A stretch of 43,917 bases of DNA from Lysobacter antibioticus (GTDB lineage Bacteria > Pseudomonadota > Gammaproteobacteria > Xanthomonadales > Xanthomonadaceae), in assembly GCF_001442535.1 (NCBI RefSeq), contig NZ_CP013141.1, positions 5,015,056 through 5,058,972 on the forward strand. Reading direction: 5' to 3'. Under the pieces are notes generated by a model. The model was not told where the DNA came from and did not search any database. It saw only the letters and a program-made list of their open reading frames with translations. Every line of letters begins with the position of its first letter. Within the stretch, counting starts at the first letter, position 1. Positions 35,834-43,917 of the stretch are shown here, in pieces. The translations under genes were made by a program, and so were the position numbers.

Positions 35834-36025
35834 GGATGCCGAGCGTACAGCCCGCGGCGCGTACGTTCATGTGCCTTCGGCACGATTGACGCGACCGATG
35901 AGGAGTTCGACGCCGTTAGCGCGAACGCGTGCGGCCGAAGCGAACGATGTCGTGCGAGCGAAGCGGCAGCGATGCAGCACAAGGGCGCGGCCAAGGCAGC
36001 CGCCCCTTGCGCTGCGGTTCGCCGA

Positions 36026-36244
36026 TCAGTCGCAGAACCAGGTCTGCTTCTGGAAGATCGCCGTGCGCTCGCCCCACGAGCTGTACTGGCCGCCGCAGCT
36101 TGCGACGGCGCCGCCGACTTCTTCGCCGGCCTCGTTGAAATACAGAATCGAATAACCCTGCCACGGAGGCGCGGCCTTGACGCTGCCGGCCAGAGCAAAT
36201 CCACCCAACACCACCGTCGCCACTGCAATTGCGATAAGACGCAT
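36026..36244 (-). CDS. Small secreted protein, DUF6289-like (copy 1)
   Basis: From the ATG at 36244 (GGGGAGA seven bases upstream) the protein is 72 residues: a signal peptide (MRLIAIAVATVVLGGFALAG, cleavage near KAA) and a mature part of about 47 residues with aromatic and Gly-rich sequence (PPWQGYSILYFNEAGEEVGG) and two Cys, at 50 and 71 (ASCGG ... WFCD). It parallels the next upstream gene in length, aromatic pattern, WG motif and Cys positions. This pattern recalls a family of small xanthomonad proteins annotated DUF6289; that assignment is from memory and not certain. The open frame continues upstream, but this start is the only one with a signal peptide and ribosome site. Confidence 0.75.
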   Translation of the reverse strand: MRLIAIAVATVVLGGFALAGSVKAAPPWQGYSILYFNEAGEEVGGAVASCGGQYSSWGERTAIFQKQTWFCD

Positions 36245-36392
36245 CGTCGTTCTCCCCTTGCTTGATTCGTGCCCCGCCGGGCCATGCCTCGCCGGAGCGC
36301 TGGAAACCCCGCGACGCTCGCGCAAAGCGGAAAGCCCCGGAAGACCGGAGCTTTCCTGCGGCGCGAACGCCGCGAACCGTATGCGCGACGCC

Positions 36393-36614
36393 TCAGCTTT
36401 CGGCTGCGCAGCCCTGCACGAAACGCTTGTTCTCGGTGGTCTGGCCCCAACGGCCGTCGGCGGCGCCGCAACCGGCGGTCCACTTGCCGACCTGCGCGCC
36501 CTCGGCGTCGTAGTAGTACCAGGTGCCCTGCCAGTTGTAGGCCAGTGCATTGAACGACACGCCACCCACCATCGCCACCGCCATGACGGCAGCGAACAAT
36601 CCGATACGACGCAT
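36393..36614 (-). CDS. Small secreted protein, DUF6289-like (copy 2)
   Basis: From the ATG at 36614 (GGGAGA six bases upstream) the protein is 73 residues. The signal peptide (MRRIGLFAAVMAVAMVGGVS, cleavage near ALA) precedes a mature part YNWQGTWYYYDAEGAQVG, then AGCG, RWG and a terminal FVQGC. It is paralogous to the protein at 36026-36244, from which it is separated by 148 bp. Two Cys at equivalent positions suggest a disulfide. The function is unknown. A secreted peptide-like product is all the sequence supports. Confidence 0.75.
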   Translation of the reverse strand: MRRIGLFAAVMAVAMVGGVSFNALAYNWQGTWYYYDAEGAQVGKWTAGCGAADGRWGQTTENKRFVQGCAAES

Positions 36615-36901
36615 GCGATTTCTCTCCCGATTGCGCGGCGTCATTCGCCGCTCGGGCACCTTATGCCAGCGCGCGAGCGCAGCGGCGCGATCGGGCGTCC
36701 GAGCTTGTATCCACTTATCGAATTCGTGATTGCTATCGCTATTGGCTGTTTTTCCGCTGCGTAAAGCGCCTGCGATCGCACTCCTCGCGACGCGTCCGGG
36801 CGAGTCTGCGGGGTCGTGCCGGCGCATTCAGCACGGACGATGCTGCAGCGCACATGCATGGTGCGCGGCGCTACGACGGACAACTGCATCGCCGCCTCTG
36901 G

Positions 36902-36928
36902 GTAGGAGCGGCGCGAGCCGCGACCGCG
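36902..36928 (+). repeat. GTAG-REP element, short form
   Basis: GTAGGAGCGGC ... GCCGCGACCGCG, the same as at 1509 and 30301. Confidence 0.8.
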
Positions 36929-37030
36929 TCCGATCCGATGGCGGTGCAGCCACGAGCAAACTCGCGCAGCCTTCCGCCCGCTCGTTGAAACTCGCCTGCA
37001 ATCCGTTGCTCACGCCGCCACGGGCGACGG

Positions 37031-37080
37031 CGCGGTCGCGGCTTGTGACCGAAGGAAATCCAGTAGGACGCCGCTCCTAC
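37031..37080 (-). repeat. GTAG-REP element, long form
   Basis: On the minus strand it begins GTAGGAGCGGCGTCCTAC, continues TGGATTTCCTTCGGTCACA and ends AGCCGCGACCGCG. It is the counterpart of 30193-30242. Confidence 0.8.
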
Positions 37081-37119
37081 CCCAAACCCGCCGGGCTTCG
37101 GATGCCCGCGCGGCCTCCC

Positions 37120-37767
37120 TCAGGCCGCGAGCAAGGCCGGCAATTGCGCCGGCGCGGTGGCTAGGTGCTGGGCACCGGCTTGGCGCAGTTCGTCTTCGCT
37201 GCCGAAACCCCACAGCACGCCGATATTGCGCATGCCGTGCTCGCGCGCGCCTTCGATGTCCATGCGCCGGTCGCCGATCATCAGGCACTGTTCCGCCGAC
37301 AGTTCGAAACGGCGCAGCGCCTCGCCGATCAGATCGACTTTGTGGGTCAGGCGGCCATCGCGGCTGGAACCGATGACGTCGTCGAAACGGTCGCCGAACG
37401 GCAGGCCGCCGAGAATCTTGCGTGCGTTGTCTTCGTTCTTGGCGGTGACGACGGCCAGGCGATGGCCGGCGCCGTGGACCGCATCGAGCATCTCGGCGAC
37501 GCCGTCGTAGACCGAGAGCTCGGTCCAGCCTTCGCGGCTGTAGCGCTCCAGGTACAGCGCGACCGCCTGCTCGACGCGAGCCTCGTCGCCGAGCAGGGGC
37601 AGGAAGCTGGTGCGCAGGGCCGGGCCGATCCAACCGCGCAGCTCGGCCTGCGACGGCACCGGATGACCGAGCTGCTCGAAGGCATACGACACGCTGCGGG
37701 TGATGCCCTCGGCCGAGTCGATCAGGGTGCCGTCGAGATCGAAGAACAGGGTGATCGGTGCGCCCAC
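37120..37767 (-). CDS. gph: HAD-superfamily phosphatase, phosphoglycolate-phosphatase-like
   Basis: Starting at the GTG at 37767, the 215-residue protein has HAD motif I FFDLDGTLIDS (nucleophile Asp10), a helical cap, motif II within AVVTAKN, the motif III Lys near LTHKVDLI and motif IV MIGDRRMDIEGA. This is the Gph/PpaX-like layout; dephosphorylation of 2-phosphoglycolate is the usual role, but related substrates cannot be excluded. The start lies two bases after the pgk stop, on the same strand, so the two are probably co-transcribed and coupled. A TTG at 37773 is an alternative start. Confidence 0.85.
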   Translation of the reverse strand: MGAPITLFFDLDGTLIDSAEGITRSVSYAFEQLGHPVPSQAELRGWIGPALRTSFLPLLGDEARVEQAVALYLERYSREGWTELSVYDGVAEMLDAVHGAGHRLAVVTAKNEDNARKILGGLPFGDRFDDVIGSSRDGRLTHKVDLIGEALRRFELSAEQCLMIGDRRMDIEGAREHGMRNIGVLWGFGSEDELRQAGAQHLATAPAQLPALLAA

Positions 37768-37769
37768 GA

Positions 37770-38945
37770 TCAACCCGCGCGCTGCTTGAGCGCGGTCACC
37801 GCCGGCAGTTCCTTGCCTTCGAGGAACTCCAGGAAGGCGCCGCCGCCGGTGGAGATGTAGCTGACCTCGTCGGCGATGCCGTACTTGTCGACCGCCGCCA
37901 GGGTGTCGCCGCCGCCGGCGATCGAGAACGCCTTCGACGCGGCGATGGCGCGCGCCAGGGTCTCGGTGCCATGACCGAAGGCATCGAACTCGAACACGCC
38001 GACCGGGCCGTTCCAGACCACGGTGCCGGCGTTCTTGATCAGCTCGGCATAGCGCGCGGCGGTGTCGGGGCCGATGTCGAGGATCATGTCCTCGGCGTCG
38101 ACCGCATCGACGGCCTTGACCGTCGCCGGCGCATCGGCGGCGAACTTGGGCGCGACCACGACGTCGGTCGGCACCGGGATGTCGGCGCCGCGCGCCTTGG
38201 CGTCGGCCATGATCTGCTTGGCGGTGTCGATCAGGTCCGGCTCGACCAGCGACTTGCCGACGCTGTGGCCCATCGCGGCGATAAAGGTGTTGGCGATGCC
38301 GCCGCCGACGATGAGCTGGTCGACCTTGGACACCAGCGAGGACAGCAGTTCGAGCTTGGTCGACACCTTGGAGCCGGCGACGATGGCGAGCAGCGGACGC
38401 GCCGGGTGTTCGAGCGCCTTGGCCAAGGCGTCGAGCTCGGCCATCAGCAGCGGACCGCCGGCGGCGACCTTGGCGAAACGGATCGCGCCGTGGGTCGAGG
38501 CCTGGGCGCGGTGCGCGGTGCCGAAGGCGTCCATGACGAACACGTCGCACAGCGCGGCGTACTGCCTCGACAGCGCCTCGTCGTCCTTGCCCTCGCCGAC
38601 GTTCATGCGGCAGTTCTCGAGCAGCACCAGCTGACCGGGCTGTACCTCGACGCCGCCGACCCAATCCTTGATCAACGGCACCTCGATGCCGAGCAGTTCC
38701 GACAAGCGCTGCGCCACCGGCGCCAGCGAATCGGCCTGGCTCCACTGGCCTTCCTTGGGACGGCCGAGGTGCGAGGTGACCATCACCGCCGCGCCCTTCT
38801 CCAGCGCCAGCTTCAGCGTCGGCAGCGCGGCGAGGATGCGCAGTTCGGAGGTGATGCGGCCATCGTCGATGGGGACGTTGAGATCTTCACGGATCAACAC
38901 GCGCTTGCCGGCGAGATCGAGATCGGTCATGCGAACGATGGGCAC
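37770..38945 (-). CDS. pgk: Phosphoglycerate kinase
   Basis: This 391-residue glycolytic enzyme transfers phosphate between 1,3-bisphosphoglycerate and ADP. It has the N-domain signature [19 protein letters not shown], the substrate-binding SHLGRPKEG, and the nucleotide-binding C-domain with [17 protein letters not shown] and a terminal GGGDTLAAV. The start decision rests on an AGGAGG four bases before a GTG at 38945; the ATG five codons further in is too far from that site. It is followed directly by the HAD phosphatase gene. In many relatives pgk neighbours other glycolytic genes; none lies upstream here, where repeats fill the spacer. Confidence 0.96.
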   Translation of the reverse strand: MPIVRMTDLDLAGKRVLIREDLNVPIDDGRITSELRILAALPTLKLALEKGAAVMVTSHLGRPKEGQWSQADSLAPVAQRLSELLGIEVPLIKDWVGGVEVQPGQLVLLENCRMNVGEGKDDEALSRQYAALCDVFVMDAFGTAHRAQASTHGAIRFAKVAAGGPLLMAELDALAKALEHPARPLLAIVAGSKVSTKLELLSSLVSKVDQLIVGGGIANTFIAAMGHSVGKSLVEPDLIDTAKQIMADAKARGADIPVPTDVVVAPKFAADAPATVKAVDAVDAEDMILDIGPDTAARYAELIKNAGTVVWNGPVGVFEFDAFGHGTETLARAIAASKAFSIAGGGDTLAAVDKYGIADEVSYISTGGGAFLEFLEGKELPAVTALKQRAG

Positions 38946-39170
38946 GGGGCCTCCTGAGGCGTTGCGGGGGGATGGAATGAGTCGAACGGGGACGTGGCTC
39001 GCTCGGGGGAGCCGGCGCCGGGGTGGCTATTGTCGCGGCGCGGGGGGCCGAAATAAACCTTCGTGTCTGAACGGAGGCATTGGCGGGGCTCATCCGTGTG
39101 AAAACGGCTTGGCATGGGGCCGGCGACTGGGCCTGTGCTCGGCGCTGGCCGCGCGGCGAGACCGAAGTGG

Positions 39171-39220
39171 CGCGGTCGCGGCTCGTGACCGAAGGAGTCC
39201 CTGTGGGACGCCGCTCCTAC
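39171..39220 (-). repeat. GTAG-REP element, long form
   Basis: On the minus strand GTAGGAGCGGCGTCCCAC is followed by AGGGACTCCTTCGGTCACG and AGCCGCGACCGCG. The internal bases differ from 37031-37080 in a way that keeps pairing. Confidence 0.75.
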
Positions 39221-39292
39221 CCAAGAGCGACCGCGTTGCCGTTGTCGTTGTCGTTGCTGTGATTTTGATTTGTCGCTTTGCCGGTCAAGTGG

Positions 39293-39480
39293 AGACCCGG
39301 AGGGCGCCGCACAGGACGTGCGGCGTTTTCCGATAAGACAGGGACGTCTTATCGGAAAATCCCGGCGCGGGCTGCGTGCTCGCAGGGGAGCTTCGTCAAG
39401 GAAGGCCTTTTCTTTGGTTATCTTTCTTTTGGGCCAGCAAAAGAAAGTAACCCGGCCGCGTCATCGGACGGAAGCTCTGC
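39293..39480 (-). repeat. Multi-hairpin half-element, right orientation (copy 2)
   Basis: It starts AGACCCGGAGGGC. The first stem is CGCCGCAC/GTGCGGCG, where copy 1 has CGGCGCAC/GTGCGCCG, a compensatory double change. The next stem TTTTCCGATAAGAC/GTCTTATCGGAAAA is identical to copy 1. Confidence 0.8.
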
Positions 39481-39514
39481 ACTTGCTTGAAGAACACGCC
39501 GGCAGTCGCCAGGA

Positions 39515-39694
39515 CGAGGTCGCGACTTGCGTCGCTCCTACCCTGGAGCGCCCCCATAGGCGTGCCGCTGCGAACCCACCCCTGTAGAGCGACGTGAGTC
39601 GCGACCGCGGGACGCGTAGAGGTAGCAAGGCCAACGTCATCCATCGAAGTGGCGTGCTTTCGCCAGAGTAGGAGCGGCGCAAGCCGCGACCGCG
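39515..39694. repeat. Three short GTAG-REP elements (39515-39541 minus; 39584-39609 plus; 39668-39694 plus)
   Basis: Stem variants GCGAC/GTCGC (first two) and GCGGC/GCCGC (third) keep base pairing. The middle one lacks one G pair after GTAG. Confidence 0.7.
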
Positions 39695-39740
39695 CTGCGA
39701 TGGTCTTGCCGCGCCTCTTTTAAGCAAGATCAGGATCAAA

Positions 39741-39974
39741 CGCCAAAAGCTTCCGCCACTAAAGCGGCGGGTTACTTTCTTTTGTCATAAGCAACAAAAG
39801 TCCGTCTGGATTCCCTTCGGTCAAAGGTAACCAAAGAAAAATGCTTCTCTTTGAATCACAGGCCCGCACGAGCGATGCATACGCAGGGATTTTTCATACG
39901 GGACATCCCTGTCCCGATGAAAAACGGCGCGCATCCCTGCGCGCCGCCCTCCGGGTCTTCTATCGCCTTCGCGA
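39741..39974 (+). repeat. Multi-hairpin half-element, left orientation (copy 2)
   Basis: It matches 30386-30600 from CGCCAAAAGCTTCCGCC to CCCTCCGGGTCTTC, with about 20 extra bases including TCTGGATTCCCTTCGGTCAA. The last stem is CGGCGCGCA/TGCGCGCCG instead of CGGCCTGCAT/ATGCAGGCCG. Similarity to copy 1 also extends upstream through the preceding GTAG elements. Confidence 0.8.
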
Positions 39975-39988
39975 GTGCAGCACTGCGC

Positions 39989-40019
<31 letters not shown>

Positions 40020-40123
40020 AAAACTTAAAGTCACCGCTATAGAAAAACTGAAGTCATAGCCGTGGCGAATGCGGAGCTGGAGCTGCAGCTAAAGGCCAGG
40101 CAACGCGACCGCGGCCCCTCCCA

Positions 40124-41512
40124 TCACCCCACCGGCTTCGAGCTACGCAGCAAACTGAAAGCAAACCCGGCCACGATCAGCGCCCCCGCGACCAGCACCG
40201 CCCACAGCAGCCACGAGCGCCAGTCGCGCTTCGGTTCCGGCGGCACCAGGGCGGCGGGACCGGCCAAAGGCGCGGGTTCGCCGAGGCTGGCTTCGGCCGG
40301 TTGCCAGTCCTTGCCGCGGGTCTGGCGCAGGGCTTCGATCAGATGCGCGAGCGGCGAATCGGCGCGGGCGGTGCGCGCGCTGCCAGCAACCAGAGCGTAG
40401 GGCGGTGCGCCCTGGGCCAGGAATACGGCTACTTCGGGACGATAGCCCAGGCGCAGCACCGGTTCGCCGGGCACCGCGGCGTTCGCACGCAGGCGCCAGT
40501 GGCGGTCGCGCACGGTCGCGGCGAGTTGGCGCGCGGCGGAACGATCGCCCTCGCCCTGGCCGGCGACGCGGAATGCCATCCACGGGCCGGCCTGTGGATG
40601 CCAGCCCTGCTCGGCGGCGTCGCGGCTGTCGAGGCGCCATTCCAAGGCATGGTTGCCCGGCAGGGCGACATCGATCTGCTGGATCGGAAAGCGACCGTCG
40701 AGTTCGTATTCGAACGCGACGCCGCCGTCCTTCTGCTCGATACGACGGCCTTTCAGCTCGCGCCATTGCAGCGGCGCGGCTGCGGCGTTACCGGCCAGCT
40801 CGGCTTTGACCGCGCTGATCTGCGCGGCGGCCTTGGGGTCTTGCGGGGTCAGGCGCAGGTAGCGCGCTTGTTCGCCGACGCTGTCGAAGACGATGCGCCG
40901 CTGCAGCAGGCGTTGGCCGCCGCGTTGCAGGTCGACCAGGCGACCGCTGCTGCTCAGGTTGCGCCATTGATCGAGGTCGTCGCTGGCTTCGACGCTGTAG
41001 GCCGCATCGAGCGCGGCGCCAGGCATCCATTCCAGTTCGAGCGCGAGGATCGGCCGGCGCAAACGGCTGGCGTCGATCAACAAGGCGGTCTGCGGCAAAC
41101 GCGTGGTGTCGGTGGCGGTGCTGCGCGCTTCGACGCGACGCAGGCGGCCGTCGGTCTCGACTTCGCTGATCAACTCCCAACCCTGGGTCGCCGAGTCCGA
41201 CGGCGACGCCGGCAAAGCGAACCACGGCAAGGCCACGCGCTGCGGCGCGCGCGCCAAGGGCTGTTCGGGGGCGAACACCGAAGCCGGCACCGGCGTGCCG
41301 CTACCGTCGATTACCTCGACATCGCGCAACTGCGGGCTCTGCGCCTGCCGATAGACATTCTCGTCGAGCACGACGCGATAGGCGCCGCCGTCGTCGCGGC
41401 TGAGGTTCAAGGGCCATTGCCGCGCGTAGTCCTCGCGCGGGCCGGCCCAGGCCAACAGCGGCACCACGGCGAGCAACCAGGCGCTGCGGCGGAATCTGGA
41501 AATCATGCTCAT
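40124..41512 (-). CDS. DUF3999 family membrane-anchored protein
   Basis: The 462-residue protein starts at an ATG that overlaps the stop of the upstream DUF2339 gene (ATGA). It has a signal-anchor (WLLAVVPLLAWAG), a large periplasmic beta-rich region (ALELEWMPGAALDAAYSVEASDDL resembles a discoidin-like segment near residues 175-200) and one C-terminal transmembrane helix (SWLLWAVLVAGALIVAGFAF). DUF3999 proteins occur with DUF2339 proteins and have no assigned function; the assignment is from memory of the families. The open frame continues upstream without meaning; the coupled ATG is the natural start. It ends next to a repeat-rich spacer. Confidence 0.82.
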   Translation of the reverse strand: MSMISRFRRSAWLLAVVPLLAWAGPREDYARQWPLNLSRDDGGAYRVVLDENVYRQAQSPQLRDVEVIDGSGTPVPASVFAPEQPLARAPQRVALPWFALPASPSDSATQGWELISEVETDGRLRRVEARSTATDTTRLPQTALLIDASRLRRPILALELEWMPGAALDAAYSVEASDDLDQWRNLSSSGRLVDLQRGGQRLLQRRIVFDSVGEQARYLRLTPQDPKAAAQISAVKAELAGNAAAAPLQWRELKGRRIEQKDGGVAFEYELDGRFPIQQIDVALPGNHALEWRLDSRDAAEQGWHPQAGPWMAFRVAGQGEGDRSAARQLAATVRDRHWRLRANAAVPGEPVLRLGYRPEVAVFLAQGAPPYALVAGSARTARADSPLAHLIEALRQTRGKDWQPAEASLGEPAPLAGPAALVPPEPKRDWRSWLLWAVLVAGALIVAGFAFSLLRSSKPVG

Positions 41513-43917
41513 GCCTGGGCCTCGTGAGTGTCGCGCGGATCGCGGTCGGGCCGCGTATCGTCGCGCGGCGGCATCGGCGCACCGGGCGGCGCCGGAGCGA
41601 AATAGCCGACCAGGGTGCACAGCAGGCCGTAGGCGATGAACGAGGCGATGCCGAGCAGGTTGCCGAGATGGCCGCGATCGACCAACACCAACTTGGCCAA
41701 CACCACCGCCATCAGCACCGCACCGGCCAGCCACAGGCCGCGCTGGCCGCGGCGCGATCCGGCGATCCAGCCGGCCACGCCGAGCACGCTCCAGACCACG
41801 GTCAGGCTGGTCTGCACCAGGCTGGTCGAGAACATCGACGACGACCACGCCACCCCGCCCCAGTAATGCGCGCTGCGCAGCACTTCGACGGTGACCAGGA
41901 CGAAGCCGGCGGCGGCCAGCAAGGGCACACGGCGGCGCTGCAGTTCGGCCCCGACCAGCGGCGAGGCCAGCCATGCGCCGAACACCGTCAACACCGCGCA
42001 CTGCATCAGGCCGAGCGGGTTGACCAGCGGCAGCCACATCAGCGGATGCGGATTGGCCGGGGTGGCCAGGATGAAGCCGATCGCCAGCGCCAGCACGATG
42101 GCGAACGAGGCCATCAGCGGCGCGCGCCAAGCGGCGAAGCGCTGCGGCAAGGGCTGTGCGACCAGACCCGGGCGCCACAGGATCGCCGCGGCCATGACCA
42201 GCATCGGCAGCAACAAGGCCGCGACGGTCCAGCCGGTGCCAAGCGCGGGAATGCCGTTGCGCTCCCACAAGGTCGACACGCGCAGCAGGGTCACGCCGAT
42301 CGCCAAGGCCCACGCCCACCACCAACCCGAATGGCCCACGCCGAGTTCGCCGCCGGCGCGCTCGCGCAGGCCGATCAGGTTGCGCCAGCCGAGCACCGCA
42401 TACAGCGCCCAGGCCAGCCAACCGAACCCGGCCAGCGGGTAGTCGTGCAAGTCGGCCTGCACGAACAACAAGGGCAGCGCCGACAGCAGGGCGAACATCG
42501 CGGTCAACGACAAGGCTTTCCAGGTGTGGCGACGGAACACTTCGGCGGCGATCCAACCGCTGACCGCGGTCAGCATCAGCACCGCATCGGCGCTGTGACG
42601 GTCGGGGACGAAGTCGGCGATCTCGCTGCCGACCGCACCGAGCCACCAGGCCAGACCCCACAGGTAATACGGCAAGGCCGGCCCTAGGCTGTCGCTGCGG
42701 CGATGGCTCCAGGCGCTGGCGAAACCGGCGATGGCGATCAGCAGAGCGCCGGCGAAGCTGGCGTTGAGCACCGCTACTTCGGCGTCCCAGACCGCATCGC
42801 TGGCGCCGATGACGAAGGCGAATGCGGCGGCGCCCTGCAGCAGGAAGCCGACCAACTGCGGCAGGCGACGCTGCTGGCGCAAGCCCAGCCAGACCATCGC
42901 CGCGCCTTCCAGCGCGAACACGCAGGCGGTGGCCTCGGCGGCGAGCGCGAGCGGAATGGCCAGAGTCGCGAAACCCGCGGCGAGCAAGGCATACGGCGTC
43001 GACAGGGCGAGGAAGCGTTCGTCGCGACGCAGCCACCACGCCAGCGCCGCGTACAACGCGCCCAGCCCCAGCGCGCAGAACGCCAGCGGCATGCGATCGC
43101 CTTCGAGCAAACCGGCCTGCAGCGAGAACGCGACCAGCGGCGTGCCGAACACCAGGCAGCCGTCGATGAGGTCGCGGCGCCCGGCCGGACGCTTGCGCGC
43201 ATACAGCACCGGGATCAGCAGATAGAAGGCGAAGAACAGCAGCAGGAAGGGCTCGGTGGTGGAGAAATGCTCGGGGCGGTACTTGAGCACGCCCCACAAG
43301 GTGCCGATGCCCCAGGTGAAGACGAAGCCGAGCAGATTGAGCACCCGCCACGGCCGCCACCAGGCGATCGCGAAGATGCCGGCATTGAGCACGGCGTAGT
43401 AACCGAACAGGGCGACGTGGTTGCCGGAACCGGTCGACAACCAGATCGGTGCGAGGAAGCCGGCGAGGATCGCGAACACCGCCAGCGCCATCGCGTTCTG
43501 CTTCACCGCCAGCACGCCGGCGCCGGCCACCAGCACCACGCTGATCGCGAACGCCGCTCCGGCCGGCATCAGCTGGTACAGCTTGAAGGCCGCGAACACC
43601 ACCAACAGCAGCACGCCGATCGCGCCGCCCTGCAGGCTCAAGGCGAAGCTGCGCTTGCGTTCGCGCTGGCGCCAACCGAACACCAGCCCGGCCATGGCCG
43701 CCAGGGCGACGCCGGCCAGGCGCAGTTCGATCGGCAGGTGCAGCCAACCCTGGTCGGTCGCGTATTTCAACAACGCGGCGACGCCGGCGAACAACACCAG
43801 CATGCCGACCTTGACCGGCACGTTGCCTTCGGTGAACCAACGCCGCAGCCAACGCGCGGCGACCGTGAACACGTCCGGCGGCGGCGGTGCGGCCGGCGCG
43901 CGCCAAGCCGCGGGCGC
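41509..43917 (-). CDS. DUF2339 family polytopic membrane protein (N-terminus off the right edge)
   Basis: The frame is open to the right edge, giving 802 visible residues. The visible sequence begins with a Pro/Ala-rich linker and continues with about twenty or more hydrophobic segments, starting with VKVGMLVLFAGVAALLKYA and ending with a Pro/Asp/Arg-rich cytoplasmic tail. This is the DUF2339 pattern: a large polytopic inner-membrane protein of unknown function, usually about 900-1000 residues, so perhaps 100-150 residues are missing. The gene is translationally coupled to the DUF3999 gene, and the two probably form one envelope complex. Confidence 0.88.
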   Translation of the reverse strand, partial: APAAWRAPAAPPPPDVFTVAARWLRRWFTEGNVPVKVGMLVLFAGVAALLKYATDQGWLHLPIELRLAGVALAAMAGLVFGWRQRERKRSFALSLQGGAIGVLLLVVFAAFKLYQLMPAGAAFAISVVLVAGAGVLAVKQNAMALAVFAILAGFLAPIWLSTGSGNHVALFGYYAVLNAGIFAIAWWRPWRVLNLLGFVFTWGIGTLWGVLKYRPEHFSTTEPFLLLFFAFYLLIPVLYARKRPAGRRDLIDGCLVFGTPLVAFSLQAGLLEGDRMPLAFCALGLGALYAALAWWLRRDERFLALSTPYALLAAGFATLAIPLALAAEATACVFALEGAAMVWLGLRQQRRLPQLVGFLLQGAAAFAFVIGASDAVWDAEVAVLNASFAGALLIAIAGFASAWSHRRSDSLGPALPYYLWGLAWWLGAVGSEIADFVPDRHSADAVLMLTAVSGWIAAEVFRRHTWKALSLTAMFALLSALPLLFVQADLHDYPLAGFGWLAWALYAVLGWRNLIGLRERAGGELGVGHSGWWWAWALAIGVTLLRVSTLWERNGIPALGTGWTVAALLLPMLVMAAAILWRPGLVAQPLPQRFAAWRAPLMASFAIVLALAIGFILATPANPHPLMWLPLVNPLGLMQCAVLTVFGAWLASPLVGAELQRRRVPLLAAAGFVLVTVEVLRSAHYWGGVAWSSSMFSTSLVQTSLTVVWSVLGVAGWIAGSRRGQRGLWLAGAVLMAVVLAKLVLVDRGHLGNLLGIASFIAYGLLCTLVGYFAPAPPGAPMPPRDDTRPDRDPRDTHEAQA

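Larger units (their letters stand above)
36615..37119. other. Intergenic spacer with GTAG-REP elements
   Basis: These 505 bp contain no gene I can support. A short GTAG element lies at 36902-36928 on the plus strand and a long-form element at 37031-37080 on the minus strand, the latter directly downstream of the HAD gene stop and a likely transcript end. The part next to 36614 should hold the promoter of the small secreted genes, but no motif is clear. Confidence 0.6.

Overview
The window is high-GC DNA from a gammaproteobacterium, most likely Lysobacter or a close relative in the Xanthomonadaceae. This rests on the GC-rich codon usage, the GTAG-type REP elements, a pair of small secreted proteins resembling a xanthomonad family (DUF6289-like), a Clp/CRP-like site and the overall gene repertoire. 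No rRNA or other marker is present to fix the species.

Layout. Positions 1-5050 hold housekeeping genes: a truncated membrane-anchored TPR protein, relA (ppGpp synthetase) and two tandem secreted paralogues of unknown function. Positions 5087-20857 look like an accessory island inserted at the 3' end of the RNA helicase gene hrpA. A 267-bp copy of the hrpA 3' end sits at each side: a decayed remnant at 5087-5353 and the intact gene end at 20858-21124. Between them lies one minus-strand operon: ABC transporter, HlyD-type adaptor, second ABC transporter and a 3074-residue protein. That protein has two HNH-like nuclease motifs at its N-terminus, a MARTX/large-clostridial-toxin type C80 cysteine protease domain with a His/Cys pair 49 residues apart, a long hydrophobic segment, degenerate RTX motifs and a repetitive C-terminal half. 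The order effector, autoprotease, pore, repeats is that of large clostridial toxins, and the ABC-HlyD-ABC set is that of the MARTX type I secretion system. This is the most notable system in the window.

Positions 20858-30137 return to conserved genes: hrpA (carrying two palindromic elements inserted in frame), dps, a GcvA-like LysR regulator divergent from two NTF2/SnoaL-like secreted proteins, and recQ. Positions 31101-34456 hold a surface module: an orphan TpsB outer-membrane transporter and a Gly-rich collagen-like lipoprotein whose reading frame is broken at a run of seven G, so it may be phase variable. A CRP/Clp-like site lies upstream of it. Next come a PhzF-family enzyme, two small secreted DUF6289-like proteins, a phosphoglycolate-phosphatase-like HAD protein overlapping pgk, and a translationally coupled DUF2339/DUF3999 membrane pair that runs off the right edge.

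The long intergenic regions (30138-31100, 36615-37119, 38946-40123) are full of two dispersed repeat families. One is GTAG-REP elements in short and long forms. The other is a multi-hairpin half-element of about 190-235 bp whose stems vary with compensatory changes between copies and which adjoins (CAACGG)n/(CAACAG)n tracts.
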